Positions 10,437-22,933 of a DNA stretch of 64,000 nt are shown here, in pieces. This DNA comes from Termitomyces sp. T153 (Eukaryota > Basidiomycota > Agaricomycetes > Agaricales > Lyophyllaceae): NCBI GenBank assembly GCA_018296165.2, contig JACKQL020000002.1:620001-684000 (forward strand), in the 5' to 3' direction. Position 1 is the stretch's first letter; the number at the start of each line of letters is the position of its first letter. Below the pieces are notes generated by a model. That model saw only the letters and a list, made by a program, of their open reading frames with translations. It ran no database searches and had not been told where the DNA came from. A program made the position numbers and the translations under genes.

Positions 10437-12401
10437 TCAGTTCTTGATCCCAATTTGACTGACAAGGTAGTCATGAGTGATGCAATTAAGTGGTTTTGTA
10501 AACATGTTGGCAATATTTTCTGTTGATGGAATGGGGACAATCATGATGTCCCTGTCCCACACCCATTCCTGAACATAATGATGCCTGACGTCAATATGTT
10601 CTGCATGTGGGTGCCCTTTTGTAGAGGTTGTCAAAGCAATCAAGGAATGATTATCAGCATGGATGGTGACTGGAAGTGATTGTGGTATATCAATCTTGGT
10701 AATGAAGTTGTACATCCATAATACTTGCTGTGCACCACACATAAGAGCCATGTATTCCACTTCAGTAGCACTCAATGCCACAGTAGGTTGCCACTTCAAT
10801 CACCACAACATGGTGCCACCCACCATCATAAACACATACTTCCCTGTAGACTTGCAAGTGTGTAGATTGCCTCTATAGTCAGAGTCCACATACCCATTTG
10901 GCCTCAGTCCTCCTAGTATTTCTGAGTAGGTAAGTTTATAATTCAGCATTCCCTTCATATACCCAAGCATGTGGACCATCACCTCCCAGTGCACAGGGCT
11001 GAGATTTGACTGGAACCTTGCTAGGAGTCCAACTGCAAACAATAGGTCAGGCCTGGTGGCACTTGGGCCCACATAAGTGACCCCAGTGCCTTTCTGTATG
11101 ACTTATCAGCCATGAACCTACAATTTGCCTCAATTTGTAGTCCTATTTCTTTGGTAAGCTAGATGCTGGTGGGTAAGGGAGTGTAGTGTGGATTGCATCC
11201 CACCATCCCAAAATGTTCAAGGACACAAGTAAGGTACACATGTTGAAATAGTAATATCAATCCTGTCATCTGGTTGCATTGGATGGCCATACCTAGAATA
11301 AAATCTGGATTTCCCAAGTCTTTTATGTTGTAGATTTCTGAAAGTTCCTCTTTTGCTTTTTGTGCTTCAGTAGCTGTTGATATTCCAAGACATTGTCCAT
11401 GAATGTGTTGGTAACAGTGTGGATGTTGCCTTCCTTCCTGATGAAAACACATGGCTCAGCACATGAGGTATGGTATCCTAGTTTTTTATAAGCTCTGTCA
11501 AGTGTCTAGAACCAGTTCCTGCCTCCCTGCATGAGGCCATACAGAGTTTTTAGGAGTTCAACCTTTTTACACTCCCCCCCTGATGACTCTGGTGGCACAT
11601 CCATGAACACCTGGTATTCTGGGACACTGTTTAAGTAAGTGGATGCAAAATCTGTCTGCCAAATCTCTAATTTCAGTTGTGTGGCTATAACAATGGAAAT
11701 ACAAAGCAATTCAAGACAGACAACAGCTGTGTACATCTCTCCATAATCCTCCCCTAGAACCTTGGAGTACCTCTTCACCACAATTCAGGCCTTCCTCTGC
11801 ATGATTGCCCCATCTGCATTGTATTTGTTTGCAAAAACCCATTTACAACCAATCACCTTCTTTTCATCTAGCACCTCAGACTCAGGGATCAGTTTCATAA
11901 CTCTGTGCTCCCCCATTACCTTTAGCCTCTCTTGGACAGCCAGCAGCCATAAGTCTTCCCTGAGCATTGTCTCAGCATAAGTTTTGGGCACATACATATC
12001 ATTCTCTGGGTGTAAACCAGCAATGGTTGCCATAAAGGCATAAGCATTGGCCATGAACACTCCTGCTATTGCAGAGGGTGTGATCCCCTTCAGGTGGTTG
12101 GAGCATTGAGGTGGAGGCTGCATAGTGGTAGGACATGTCCTGGCCACATCATAGGGCAGTGTCTCTGGCAATAGTTGTCAGGAACATTAGTAGTGGAATT
12201 GGAGTCTTATGCCTGGTCATGGAGTGGTGTGCTGTCACAAATCCTTGGAGTGACAGGCTGACCAGGAGTGAGGATGCTTGATGTAGGCAATGTCTGTGGG
12301 CCTGGGGTGAGGTCTGCCAGCAGATTGTCCACCTCTTCAATGACCATGAGAGAGTGGTGGCCTACCACTTCATCAAAAATCCTATTATGGAAAGTAATGA
12401 T
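10437..12401 (-). pseudogene. Copia pol relic: RT and RNase H
   Basis: Downstream half of the copia polyprotein, in several frames. Reading from 12401 down: the end of the integrase region (FHNRIFDEV), RT start (VIGCKWVFANKYNADG near 11830), RT core (WQTDFASTYLNSVPEYQVFM near 11660; LLKTLYGLMQGGRNWF near 11510), RT end (NIKDLGNPDFILGMAI near 11300), and RNase H (TVALSATEVEYMALMCGAQQ near 10780; HIDVRHHYVQEWV; ENIANMFTKPL). At about 11400 the catalytic Asp-Asp pair reads Asp-Asn (TFMDNVL). Frame breaks and stops make it inactive. Confidence 0.85.
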
Positions 12402-12877
12402 TGTAAGGGGATGACTCCATTAGGTAACTCCAATGGGTAACTCTGACTCTATCTAGCCTTAGTCATAGGTATAGCATCATCTCTAGCATATCCAATTGAC
12501 TGGCCACCAAGCCTGCCAAGCTCCTGCACCCTCCAGTCAGTATTAGCCAGCCCTTCATAGTCATTGGACTCTATTTCTCCTTTGATGTATTGTTAGTCAT
12601 TACTGCTTAGCATATCCAGGCTGCTTACCACAGATAGCATTAGTCATAGCATAGCCACAGATGTAGTATATAAGCCAGTCAGCAGGATAGAATATCCTCT
12701 GACTGAATAATAGCAGTGTTCTCCTGGCCTATCCATTGAACTGACTGTAAGAGCTCCAGTATCATTACTCATGCTTGGCTTGCTGTGCTCACCCCTTGCC
12801 TGACTCTTAGCCACCTTGTGCCCCTTTGACTCTTGCTTGTTGCTTGTGACTGCCTGCCTTCCATTGGGTTTATCCAT
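12402..12877 (+). repeat. 5' LTR of KH-ORF element
   Basis: 476 bp, TG...CA ends. It contains a TATA-like stretch (gtagtatataagcc, near 12665) that is also present in the 3' copy. Differences from the 3' copy are concentrated in the first 80 bp. Confidence 0.8.
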
Positions 12878-12987
12878 GGAATGCTCATCTCCTTACAGCT
12901 TGTTTGGTCCCCTATGCTGTCTGCATCTCTAGCCCACAGCACTCAACCTACAACTTACTCTTGGTTTCACCCTAACCTCAAGACACT

Positions 12988-13784
12988 ATGTTGTCCTATG
13001 CCACTTCATCTGATCCCACCAACACTATTGAGAGACTGTTAATTCTTGTGGCAGGACTGGAGAGCAGACTAGCAGCACTTGAGTCTGGTTGTACACCCAT
13101 GCCTGTTGCTACTGTTGCTTCTGCTCAAACAGCTTTGCAGCCTAGTATGGGTGGCTGCTTGGTCCCTTCAGGCTTGGCAAAGTAATCAGCTCCCTCTGGG
13201 CAGCTGAAGCCCAAGTCAACCCCCAAAACTCCTACTGCACCCACCTCTTGCATCCCTTGACATGTAGTGTGCTCTACTACTAATGCTCCCTTTGCCATCC
13301 CCTTTGCTTGAGACCTACATTTTGAGTGCACACTTGAACTCCCCAACCCTCTTGTTGCACACATAGTTGGTCACCAGGGACAGGGCCTTAAACAAGCCCT
13401 AAACATCTCTAGTGCCTGCTTGGCTGCCTTTACAGTTGGCTCAGCTGGAGGAGACCACCAGTATGTCTCTATCCAGGACTCTAATCAGCAGATTAGAGAA
13501 GCTCTTGTGGTTATTGGAAAGCAGATAGCTAAGAAATGAGTCTGCATACTGCAAAAGTAATGCACAGGCAATGTCACACTGGCAGTTGCTGCACTGGCAC
13601 CTTTGAGACACACCACATCATCCACCCCTACTCCTACTCAGCCCAAAGCATCCTCTTCCAGTGCTCTGTCAATGGCCCCTTTGCCTGCAACTATGGCTGC
13701 TACCTCTTCTACCCAGCAACATCTGTCTCTCTCTCTGAACTCACCAATGTCAAGCATTCACTCATTTGGAGCCACTCTAGCTTC
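12988..13784 (+). pseudogene. KH-like domain ORF of non-autonomous LTR element
   Basis: One reading frame runs from the ATG at 12988 to 13784 and continues after the chromovirus at 26487, ending at the TGA at 26532-26534 (about 280 codons). Five in-frame stops interrupt it. The N-terminal part has a short helical segment (IERLLILVAGLESRLAALES). The middle, about 13312-13540, reads ELPNPLVAHIVGHQGQGLKQ and, about 30 codons later, IREALVVIGKQIAKK. This is the hydrophobic-GxxG layout of KH RNA-binding domains, with HQGQ in the loop. The C-terminal part is Ser/Thr/Pro-rich. Several stops are TGA where CGA (Arg) would fit. KH domains bind single-stranded RNA or DNA; a role in packaging element RNA is inference. 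Confidence 0.6.
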
Positions 13785-14153
13785 TGTCAGGGGACTTCCA
13801 TTTCTGACCTCTGTGACTGGTTCCAGCACCTCCACAGCTTGTTTGATGTCTCTGGGGCTCTTTCTAGAACCCCAGAGATCTTTGGAGAACTGTGGAGTTC
13901 TCTGTATTACCTCAGCAATCACTGCTCTAGGGTTAGGAGCAGCTCCAGTCTTCTGTACAGTAATTCTCATGCCTCTGCTGCCTGCTGATGTGCTATGCTG
14001 AGCAGTGGGGATTCTTAGACTTGTTCTCTTCAGATTCTCCTCTGCTAGGTGATTAGTTACTGATTGTATTGTTGTCTATTCTGCTAATACACTTTAGATT
14101 CCTCTCTGCTAGCTGTGTGACTCCAATCTGCTACTCCAGAGGTTGCTCTTACA
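13785..14153 (+). repeat. 5' LTR of chromovirus A
   Basis: 369 bp. Immediately downstream is GCAGAATAAGTCTCC, almost the same as the sequence after the 5' LTR of chromovirus B (GCAGAACAAGTCTC), which marks the shared primer-binding region. Confidence 0.82.
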
Positions 14154-14259
14154 GCAGAATAAGTCTCCTAAAACTGGTCTGGAAGCCTCTTATAGCCACA
14201 AGGAACCTCTGAACTGCTATCTGTTGCTTCCCCACCAGGATTAAACACTGTGGAGTTCT

Positions 14260-15689
14260 ATGTCTCAGCTTGCCAACCCAGACACACCCTTGGAGGCCCT
14301 GGCCCCACAGGACAAAGCCTGGACTCACCTACTACACTTAGAAACCCAGGTGCAATTAATGCAATCATCTCTCACCCACTATACTACTGAACTCTCTACC
14401 CTCCATCAAATAATAGATCTTATCTCCAATCACTCCAGGCATTGCTTGAACACCTAACCCCTAACTCTGCCCCTCTCATAGCTGCATAACCAGCCCTGAC
14501 CCCCTCCACACCTGTCCTCACAGCTCTGGTGACTCTATGGCTGTGTATTCCACATCTGGCACTACCAGATGCATACAACAGTGCCCACTCCAGTAGGGAG
14601 CAACTCCTGCAGTCCTGCCTCACCTATATCCACCTCAGTAGGGATGCCTTTGACTCCAATGCATTGAAAATAGCCTGGGTGCTGTTGTACATGAAGTCTG
14701 GATGTGCCTCCACCTATGTGCTGTGAGTTTTCTATTGCTCCAGAGGTGTTGGAAGTTTTCTGGACTGGGCTGCCTTTGAAAAGGACTTCCATGCAGAGTT
14801 TTTCCTGTCAGACCCTGCCAAGACTGCAGCCTTGACACTACATGATAGAGAGCAATATGGGCAAGGAAAGCATACACTGGATGAGTACATTGACTTGTTC
14901 CAGGCTCTGGTTGAGCAGGCCACTTACCCTGATGGCCTTCAACTATGCCTCACCTTCCAGGATGGCTTGCACTCTGCACTGGTGGAATGCATTGACAATT
15001 TAGCAGAGAGTCACCCCAACAATGAAAAGATTGCATTGTAGTATGAGGTGGCCTGGGACCAATGGCAACTCATGGAGATCTGGAGGGAGCTCCACCATCC
15101 ACATTCTGTGCTGTGCCCCACCCTGACCAGCAATTTCTGCCACCCTGCACCTGCTCACCCAATGCCAGCCTTTACTCCGGCCATCCCCACAGTGTATTCC
15201 CTGCCACCAGGGATCCTTATGAATGTGGATGCCACCAGGCAGCTCTGTGCTGCTTTGCTGCTGTGCCAGAGTTGCCAGAAGCCCAGGCACTTTGCACAGC
15301 ACTGCTCCCTGGGCCTGGAGGTATGCTACCTCTCCATGGCAGAGCAGGAGAAACTCCTCCTGCAGCTGCTGGCTGCAAAGGGCTGCCAGAGCTCTGTTGC
15401 TGGACAAGCCTATGCTGGAGTTGACTCCAAAGGAGATCAGCATGTGCACCTCACCTCTGGAGCTGGAAGAGGATTTGTAGTTGAGCAATGGGTGAGGTGT
15501 ATGCCTCCATTGCTGGGTGCTAACAGGTTCTTGTGTCTGTCAATAGAAAATGAAACTGCCTTTTCTGACACTATTCATTCTGAAACAGAGGAACCTCAGC
15601 ACTCCCCTCCAGATGTACAAACACTAACTCCAGAGTCCCCACCAAGCTCCCCAACACCTCCAAAGGTCCATCAGTATGGCCCTGCCTAG
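14260..15689 (+). pseudogene. Chromovirus A gag relic
   Basis: Gag in changing frames. It starts about 14260 (MSQLANPDTPLEAL; a coiled-coil-like LETQVQLMQ). The capsid-like part is at 14560-15060 (LLQSCLTYIHLSRDAFDSNA, LKIAWVLLYMKSG, then YGQGKHTLDEYIDLFQALVE and YPDGLQLCLTFQDGL). A CCHC zinc knuckle is at about 15263-15305 (CQSCQKPRHFAQHC), with all four zinc ligands intact. Frameshifts and stops break it, so no full-length Gag is possible. Confidence 0.8.
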
Positions 15690-15732
15690 GCATGTCAAAT
15701 GCCCCAACAGTATGTGATGGCTTCCAGCCCAT

Positions 15733-15967
15733 CCACCAACTCCCTGCATCTTAATGTGGAGATTGAGATGACAGACACCTAGCAAACCCATGAAGAATTA
15801 CTGCCCCCCCATTACATACTGCAGGACCTAGGACACAATGTTCACGGGATACCAATGTAAAAATAGGTCTTGAAAGAAATAAAAAGACACAACCAACCAA
15901 CCAACCAACCACCAACTCCCTGCATCTTAATGTGGAGATTGAGATGACAGACACCTAGCAAACCCAT
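15733..15967 (+). repeat. 59-bp direct duplication around a 117-bp filler
   Basis: The segment ccaccaactccctgcatctt... (59 bp) occurs at 15733-15791 and again, identically, at 15909-15967. The 117 bp between them is unlike the surrounding gag-pol: it contains a CG dinucleotide, a poly-C run and an (ACCA)n tract. The interruption lies at the gag-protease junction. Confidence 0.7.
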
Positions 15968-16562
15968 AAAGTCACAGCTCTTCTGGATAGCAGAGCAACA
16001 GGACTGTTCCTGGACTCAGAGTTTATTAAATGCCATGGCCTGACCACACAGCCCCTCCCCAAGCCCATTCTAGTCTACAACATCAATGGAACACCCAACA
16101 AAGCAGGTGCCATCAATTCTGTGGTCAATCTGGTCCTCTGCTATTGGAACCATGCAGAGTGTACTGTGTTTGCCATTACCAGCCTGGGTAGGCAGGACAG
16201 ATCCTTGGCTTCATGTGGCTCTGCAAGCACAACCCTGAGGTTGATTGGACTAAAGGAGAGGTAACCATGAGCAGGTGCTCCTTAAAGTGCTCTGCCTGTG
16301 CTGTGGAGGACAGGGCAGAGTGCTAGGCCCAGGTTCAAGAACATGCAGCCATCCATGCATATTACACCAGCCCTCTCCCCTTTACAAATCTAGACCTCCT
16401 GGATCTTCCACCTCTGGCATTCCATTGTAGAGAGGCCCTCTACAAGGTCAACTAGAGCAGTGGTGGAGCCTCAGAGGAGGAGCATGGAAGGGAGTTTGAT
16501 GGTGTACACAAGCCAGAGTTCCCAGACAAAGCAGTAAAAGTCAGAGATCAGATCTACACAAC
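15968..16562 (+). pseudogene. Chromovirus A protease relic
   Basis: Retropepsin-like region beginning about 15970. The active-site motif reads LLDSRATGLFLDSEF, so the Gly of the usual D-S/T-G is Arg. Further frameshifts follow and the segment ends at the insertion point of chromovirus B (target site ACAAC, 16558-16562). Confidence 0.65.
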
Positions 16563-17003
16563 TGTAAGAGCAACCTCTAGAGGCTGTGGCTCAATCACAC
16601 AGCTGGCAAAGGGAAATCCAAAGTCTATTCAGTACTGTACAGTGTCTACTGAGATAACTACTCATCTGGCAAAGGGAAATCCAAAGAGAACAAGTCTGAG
16701 GATTCCCTAAGCCAGGTGTAATGCTTCAGATGCTTCAGAAGCATGAGAAACAACTGTACAGTATGACAGAGAAAAAAGACACAAGTGATGTATCAGCAAT
16801 TGGTCAGCAGTTATATAAGCCAGTGGCAGTGTCAAAGGGGCCACACTTGTCTGAATTATTGACAGAGAACCAGTGCAGCCTGAGGACTGAAACTAGGACC
16901 AATAGATAGGGAAAAGGAAGGCGAACAAAGGAAAACTATAACAGAGCAAATCTGACAAGAACTGGAGAAGGAGAAGGGGAAACAAGTGAGATGTCCCCTG
17001 ACA
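16563..17003 (-). repeat. 3' LTR of chromovirus B
   Basis: 441 bp, the same length as the copy at 22488-22928. TG...CA ends. Most differences between the two are transitions. Confidence 0.9.
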
Positions 17004-17103
17004 TCACCCCCCCTCTAGAATGCAGCACCTCAATGCACTGGGTAGAAGAAGTCACAAATTGCCTAGTCAGCTGGTGAAATAGGGTAGATGCCTTGAATAG
17101 CTT

Positions 17104-20100
17104 TTGGGGCATTGGGATGCCTACAGTAGAAATCCCAGACCAAGCCTGATGCATGAACATTAGCCTGTGGTTCCCAAGAGATGTCCTCAATACTATATCC
17201 CTTCCATTTCACCTTGAACTGCAACTTCCCTCAGAATACCCTGCTGTCCAAGATTTCCTCCACCTCATACTCTTCCTCATCATTGACCAGGACTGGTGGT
17301 GGAGGTGGCTTAGGGTGACTGCCTGGGATTGGATCCTCTGGAGCTGGAAACAACTTGACCACATTGAAGACTGGATGCAGTTGGTGCAGGCCTGCTGAGA
17401 GTTTAAGTCAGTATGCCAAAGGCCCTACCTTCTTCTCCACTGTGAAAGGGCCCAGATAACAATGTGATAGCTTCAGGGATGGCCTTGTTGTCTTAATGTC
17501 TGAGCTATCTAAGTACACACAGTCCCCAGGCTTGTAAACTGGAGCAGGTGTCTGTCTGTGATCATAGTACTGTGCCATGTCTTTCTTGGCCTTCACTAAT
17601 GCAGCTTTTGCCTCCTCCTGTGCTCTTCTTATCTGGTTCACAAACTCGTTGACAGAGTCATTCTCTGAGGAGCATGCCTGAGGTTCAAATCCCATGCAAG
17701 GGTGCCTGCCAGTGTCCAGGAAGAATGGAGTCATCTGTGTGGAAGAGTGAACATGGTTGTTGTATTGGAATTTCACATCCAACAGGAGCTCATCCCAGTC
17801 ATCCTGCCTCTCATTACAAAACAGGTGAAGATACTGTTCCAGTTCCTGGTTAACACATTCTGTCTGTCTGTTGGACTGAGGGTGATAGGCTATGGTGGTA
17901 TGGAGCTTTACACCTAGCAGGCAATACAATTCTCAAGTGAATTCTGCCACAAACTGGGGGCCCCAGTCTGAGACATACCCATCTGACAGACCATGGAGTT
18001 TCCAGACATTCTTCCAGTACAGGCTGGCCTCTCCCAAAGCAGAGCATGTGGTGTGGGTAGGTATGAAGTGAGCCTGTTTGCTGTAGAGGTCCACCACTAC
18101 CATCACAGCATTGTACTCATGAGCATCTGGGAGTTCCACAATGAAATCCACTAATGCAACACTCCAATGAGCAGCTGGAATAGGAAGTGGGTGGAGCTAG
18201 CCCATGGGTGCTTAGTGGTGAGGTTTAGTGTGGAGACAGAGGTTGTAGATGCTAGTGTAGGTGCCTACATATTGGGAGATTTGTGGCCACTAATAGTTCC
18301 AGGATACCAGCTCTAGCATCTTCCACCTTCCAGGATGTCCAGCCACTTGAAAGTCATGATACTGTTCTATAATGTGCTGGCAAAGTTCTGGAATGTTAGG
18401 CATATAAATGCATCCTCTGAAGGTCAGCAGCCCATCCTAAAGACCCCACTTATCAGCATGCACTGACTTGACTCCACTTGCCCATCAAGCTCATAGGGCC
18501 TGTGCAGCCTAGGCAACTGCATCCTCCTGTGCACCCTCCCAGTTCCCTCATCAAATGTCCCTAAGGATGTTTGCTTCATCCCTCTGAGCCACAATTCCTT
18601 CTAGCACATGGATAGCAAAGAGCTCTGGCTTGAGGAGGACAATGTTGTCATTATCTTCTGCTCCAGTGCCATAGTCAGCCCACCTAGGCAGTGTGTCTGG
18701 CTTGCCCATGCTCTGTCCTGGTTTGTGGTGCAATGAAAAGTCAAAGTTGGCCAGATACAGAGACCACTGAGCTTGATGTCAATTGAGTTTCTTAGCAGAA
18801 TGGAAGTACTCCAGGTTCTTGTGGTCTGTCCAGACTTCAAACCTATGCCATGCACCCTCAAGGAAATGCTGCCATTCTTCAAAGGACCAAATAATTGCCA
18901 GCATTTCCTTATCATGGATCTCATAGTTCCATTCTGCTGCATTAAGGCTCTTGGAGTAGAAGGCTACTGGATGCCATTTGCCATCCTCTTTTGACTGCTG
19001 GGAGAGGACTGCCCCTGTAGCAAAGTCTGAGCTATCTGCTTCCATATGGAATGGAGAGTCATCATCAGGGAACAGGAGGACTAGCTTTGAGGTCACAGAT
19101 TGCTTGAGGGCATCAAAGGCAGCTTGCTGTGGAGGCTCCCACTGCCATGCAGTTTCCTTAACTGTGAGGTCAAAGAGGGGTTGTGCATGGTGGGAGAAAT
19201 CCTGTATGAACCTCTGATAGAAATTGACAAACCCAAAAAAGGCCTGAACTTCCTTCTTATTCCTTGGCTCAGGCCACTCTGCTACCCCTGCCACTTTAAT
19301 GGGGTCCATCTTAGCAATTCCATGCAAAATGATCAAACTCAGGTACTCCACTTTAGTCTGTTCAAATTTGCACTTCTCAGGCTTTAAATAGAGCTGGTGT
19401 TAGTGGAGGCATTCCAAGACCATGCATGTGACCCAGCAATGCTCCTCACGAGTTCTTGTGTAAATGAGGATATCAAGATACATGCAGACAACACCTTCTG
19501 CAATCAGGTCATGGAAAATGTCATTCATTATAGTCTGAAAGGTGGCTGAGCTATTGGTGAGACCAAAGAACATTACCAGAGGTTCAAAGAGTCTGTGATT
19601 AGTTTGGAATGCTGCCTTCCACTCATCTCCTTCTTTGATGGTACATTGTTGTAGCCCTAGTGGACATCCAACTTTGTGAGATAGTGTGCACCTCAAAGGT
19701 TGTTGACAAGTTCTGAGATGAGTGGCAGAGGATAGCAGTCTTCACTGTCATTGCATTCAGGACACAATAATCCTAAAAGATGAAGAGACCCATCCTTCTT
19801 CTTAATAAAGAAGACTGGGGAGGCCATTGGAGACTTGGAGGGTCATATTCATCCTGAGCTAAGATTCTCCTGCAGAAAAGCATCCAGCTCATCCTGTTCA
19901 CAGGGCATGAGTGGATAGACCTTGCAGCTGGAGGGCTCTGCATCTGGTATCAGCTCAATTGCATGATCCCACTACTTGTGCTCTGGAAGTGAATCAAAGG
20001 AGGCCTTGAAGAATACATCCTCAAAGTTGTGGAGGTGATTGGAAACAGTGCTATGGAAAGGCTTGGGCTGTGAATTTGCCACAAATGCCTCAGCCAGATG

Positions 20101-20797
20101 CTGAGACGTTGTCTGACTGGCCCAAATCTCTGCCACTGTAGGAGGGGGGCAGAGAGTTGTAGCATAGATCTGATCACCCACTTCTATGGTCTTATCTAGG
20201 GACTCTGCATCTGGAGTATGGGTCCATTCTCCTTCACCTTCCTCTTCCTCTGGAGATTCACACTCAACACCTTGGACATCCTCATAGAGGGCCTCTCTAT
20301 GAGGGAATGCCAGAGGGGGGGGGACTCAGGAGGTCAAAATCAGCATAAGGAAGATGCCCAGCATGACAGGCACACATAGCAGCACACTCACAAACTTTGG
20401 CTCTCTGCTCTTTATGGGCTTCTTCTGCGCAGGTAATACAGTGACATGGGCAACAACTCATCTTCACCTCACCCTTAGTCCAGTCAATCTCTGGGTTGTG
20501 TTTACATAGCCAGGTGAACCCCAAGATCATATCTTGCTTTCCCAAACTAGTGATGGCAAAAGCAGCTCACTCTGAGTGGTCTTGGTAGTGGAGGACCAGG
20601 TCCACCACAGAGCAAATAGAGCCAGCTTCATTGAGTGTGCCATCAACATTGTATACAGGGATAGAATGTGAAAGGGGGCAAGTGGTCAGGTGGTGTTGTT
20701 GCACATAGTCAGTATCAAGGAAGAGGCCTGTTGCACCACTGTTAAGGAGGGCAACCACACTTTGGATTTGCTGGGTGTCCATCATCTCAATTTCCAC
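17104..20797 (-). pseudogene. Chromovirus B pol relic (PR-RT-RH-IN-chromo)
   Basis: Domains in order on the minus strand. Protease is at about 20797-20567; its active site reads ALLNSGATGLF, with Asn for the catalytic Asp. RT includes FFGLTNSSATFQTIMNDIF near 19550 and MYLDILIYT at 19480-19467. RNase H covers about 19300-18780 (ADSSDFATGAVL; WTDHKNLEYF). Integrase runs 18151-17408 (MDFIVELPDA; SDWGPQFVAEF; TECVNQELEQYL). A chromodomain lies at about 17290-17150 (EYEVEEILDS; KVKWKGYSIEDISWEP). RT's YxDD motif lacks one Asp through an in-frame 3-bp loss. Stops separate several domains. The chromodomain places it among chromoviruses, which target methylated histones on insertion. Confidence 0.88.
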
Positions 20798-21063
20798 CTA
20801 TAGCTTCAGAGAGTTGGTACAAGGGGTGGAAGCAACAACATAATGAGGGGGAAGGTGGCATTCCCATGCAGGAATCTGAAGGCATGGGCTGGGAAGTGTG
20901 TTTCCAGCTGAGACTTTAGCTGGAGGGGGAGTTTGTATGTCTGAGAGGCTTATTGTTTCAGGCATAGTATCAACAATGGTAACAGATGTATTTGATTCTA
21001 TGAACAGGGGGGAAAAACAATTAGTATTGGACAATGAGGGCATACTGGTCATCCATTGCCCTT

Positions 21064-22209
21064 TTAAAAATCCTCAGACTCTGTAGGAACCTCCTCCAAT
21101 CTATTGGCCACTTCCTCAGAATGGACAGCTATAGGTGCATCTGGAGAGGGGGTTCCTGTGGCATCCCAGGCTGCAAGGAGTTGGATGAGCAGCTCTTCTT
21201 GCTCTGATGCTGACAAGTAGCAAACTTCTAGCCCTTGAGGATAGTAACAGGCAAAATGACCTGCCTTCCTACAGCATTGACACAGCAAGGGGGTAGTGGA
21301 CCACTATCGGGAAGCATCAACATCTATTGGGACTCCTTGGAGTAGGGAGCACAGGAGAGCAACATGAGGCATAAAGGAAGGAGCTGCACCTGGTCATGAG
21401 GATGCTGATGCAGGTGCAGAAGAGGAAGCTTGGGGGGTGAATTCTCCACAAGAAAAAGAGAAGGTCAAGAGTTGCATCTGCTGCAACTCACATTGCAGTT
21501 ACATGAGCTGCCACTGCTCACATGCCACCTTGTACTAGGTATTGACATGCTCATCATCTGGGTGCCCCTCTGCTATGCTGTCTATGCAATTCCTGAGAGA
21601 GGGGTGGAATCTGTCATGGAAGGTTAGGCAGAGTTGTAGACCATCTGGATATCCAGCCTGTTCAACTAAGGCATAAAAGGAGTCAATGTACTCATCAAGT
21701 AACTGCTTTCCTTGACCATACTGAGTTTGGTCTTGAAGAGAAAGCACTGCAGTTTTAGCAGGGTCAAGGAGAAAGAACTCCACTCAGAACTCCTTCTCAA
21801 ACTCTGTCCAGCTAGAGAAACTCTCCACTCCTCCTGGGCATTGAAAAATACGCAGTGCATAAGTTGAGGCTCAACCAGCCTTCATGTAAGAGAGGACCCA
21901 AGCAATTTTCAAGGCATCCAAGGTAAAGGCTTCACTACTCAGTTGGATATAGGTGATGCAGGACTGGAGGAAATGTTCTCCAGCCTTACAATCTCCATCA
22001 TATACATTAGAGAGTGCAGGATGAGGGAGTTTGGAATGAGGAGCTGAAAGGCTTAAGCCAGATGCAGATGCAAACTGTTCTACAGCAGCTGGAGCCAATA
22101 AGCCTGAGCTAGGTGCAGACACAAACCATTCTGCATCTGCTGGGAGCATCAAAGGAGTGGTAGGAGCAAGGGGGAGACGTTCCAGAAAGGCTTGTAGAGA
22201 AAGGGACAC
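21064..22209 (-). pseudogene. Chromovirus B gag relic
   Basis: Gag with the same landmarks as chromovirus A: HFLQSCITYIQLSSEAFTLD and ALKIAWVLSYMKAG near 21900, then YGQGKQLLDEYIDSFYALVE near 21680. The zinc knuckle near 21285-21245 reads CQCCRKAGHFACYY, so the last Cys ligand is Tyr. Frameshifts separate the parts. Confidence 0.8.
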
Positions 22210-22487
22210 TGCTTCAGTAGTTTAATGGAGTCCAGTGAGTTCAGCCATGTGGGAAGTAAGGGAGGCTTAGGTAAGTTGAACCTGTGTCTTCAGGGACAGC
22301 AAACAACTCCAGGCATCATCCTGGGGGCTTGAAGCATCAGGAGGAGGTGCTGGAGGGGTTGGCTGGGTCATAGGAAGGGCACAGGGGCACTAAAACACTG
22401 GTGGAGGAGAGACCTTTTGAGGAACCAAGTAGAAGCTCAAGTAATCAGAAAGGGGGCTCCTAGACCAAATCTAGAGACTTGTTCTGC

Positions 22488-22928
22488 TGTAAGGGCAACA
22501 TCTGGAGGCTGTGGCTCAATCACACAGCTGGCAAAGGAAAATTCAAAGTCTATTCAGTACTGTACAGTGTCTACTGAGATAACTACTCACCTGGCAAAGG
22601 GAAATCCAAAGAGAACAAGTTTGGAGATTCCCTAGGCCAGGTATGATGCTTCAGAGGCTTCAGAAGCATGAGAAACAACTGTACAGTATGACAGAGAAAA
22701 AAGACACAAGTGATGTGTCAGCAATTGGTCAGCAGTTACATAAGCCAGTGGTAGTGTCAAAGGTGCCACACTTGTCTGAATTATTGACAGAGAACCAGTG
22801 CAGCCTGAGAGTTAAAACTAGGACCAATAGATAGGGAAAAGGAAGGAGAATAAAGGAAAACTATAACGGAGAAAATCTGACAAGAACTGGAGAACGAGAA
22901 GGGGAAACAAGTGAGATGTCCCCTGACA
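22488..22928 (-). repeat. 5' LTR of chromovirus B
   Basis: 441 bp, TG...CA, followed on the minus strand by GCAGAACAAGTCTC (primer-binding region) and on the other side by the target duplication ACAAC. Confidence 0.9.
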
Positions 22929-22933
22929 ACAAC

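Larger units (their letters stand above)
16563..22928 (-). mobile_element. Chromovirus B (Ty3/gypsy), innermost layer
   Basis: A complete but defective element of 6366 bp. Two 441-bp LTRs (22488-22928 is 5', 16563-17003 is 3') begin TGTCAGGGGACATC and end CTTACA on the minus strand. The target duplication ACAAC is perfect (16558-16562 and 22929-22933). A polypurine tract (TAGAGGGGGGGTGA) adjoins the 3' LTR. Gag, protease, RT, RNase H, integrase and chromodomain occur in order. By eye the LTRs differ at about 25 of 441 positions. It belongs to the same family as chromovirus A, into which it jumped in opposite orientation. Confidence 0.92.
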
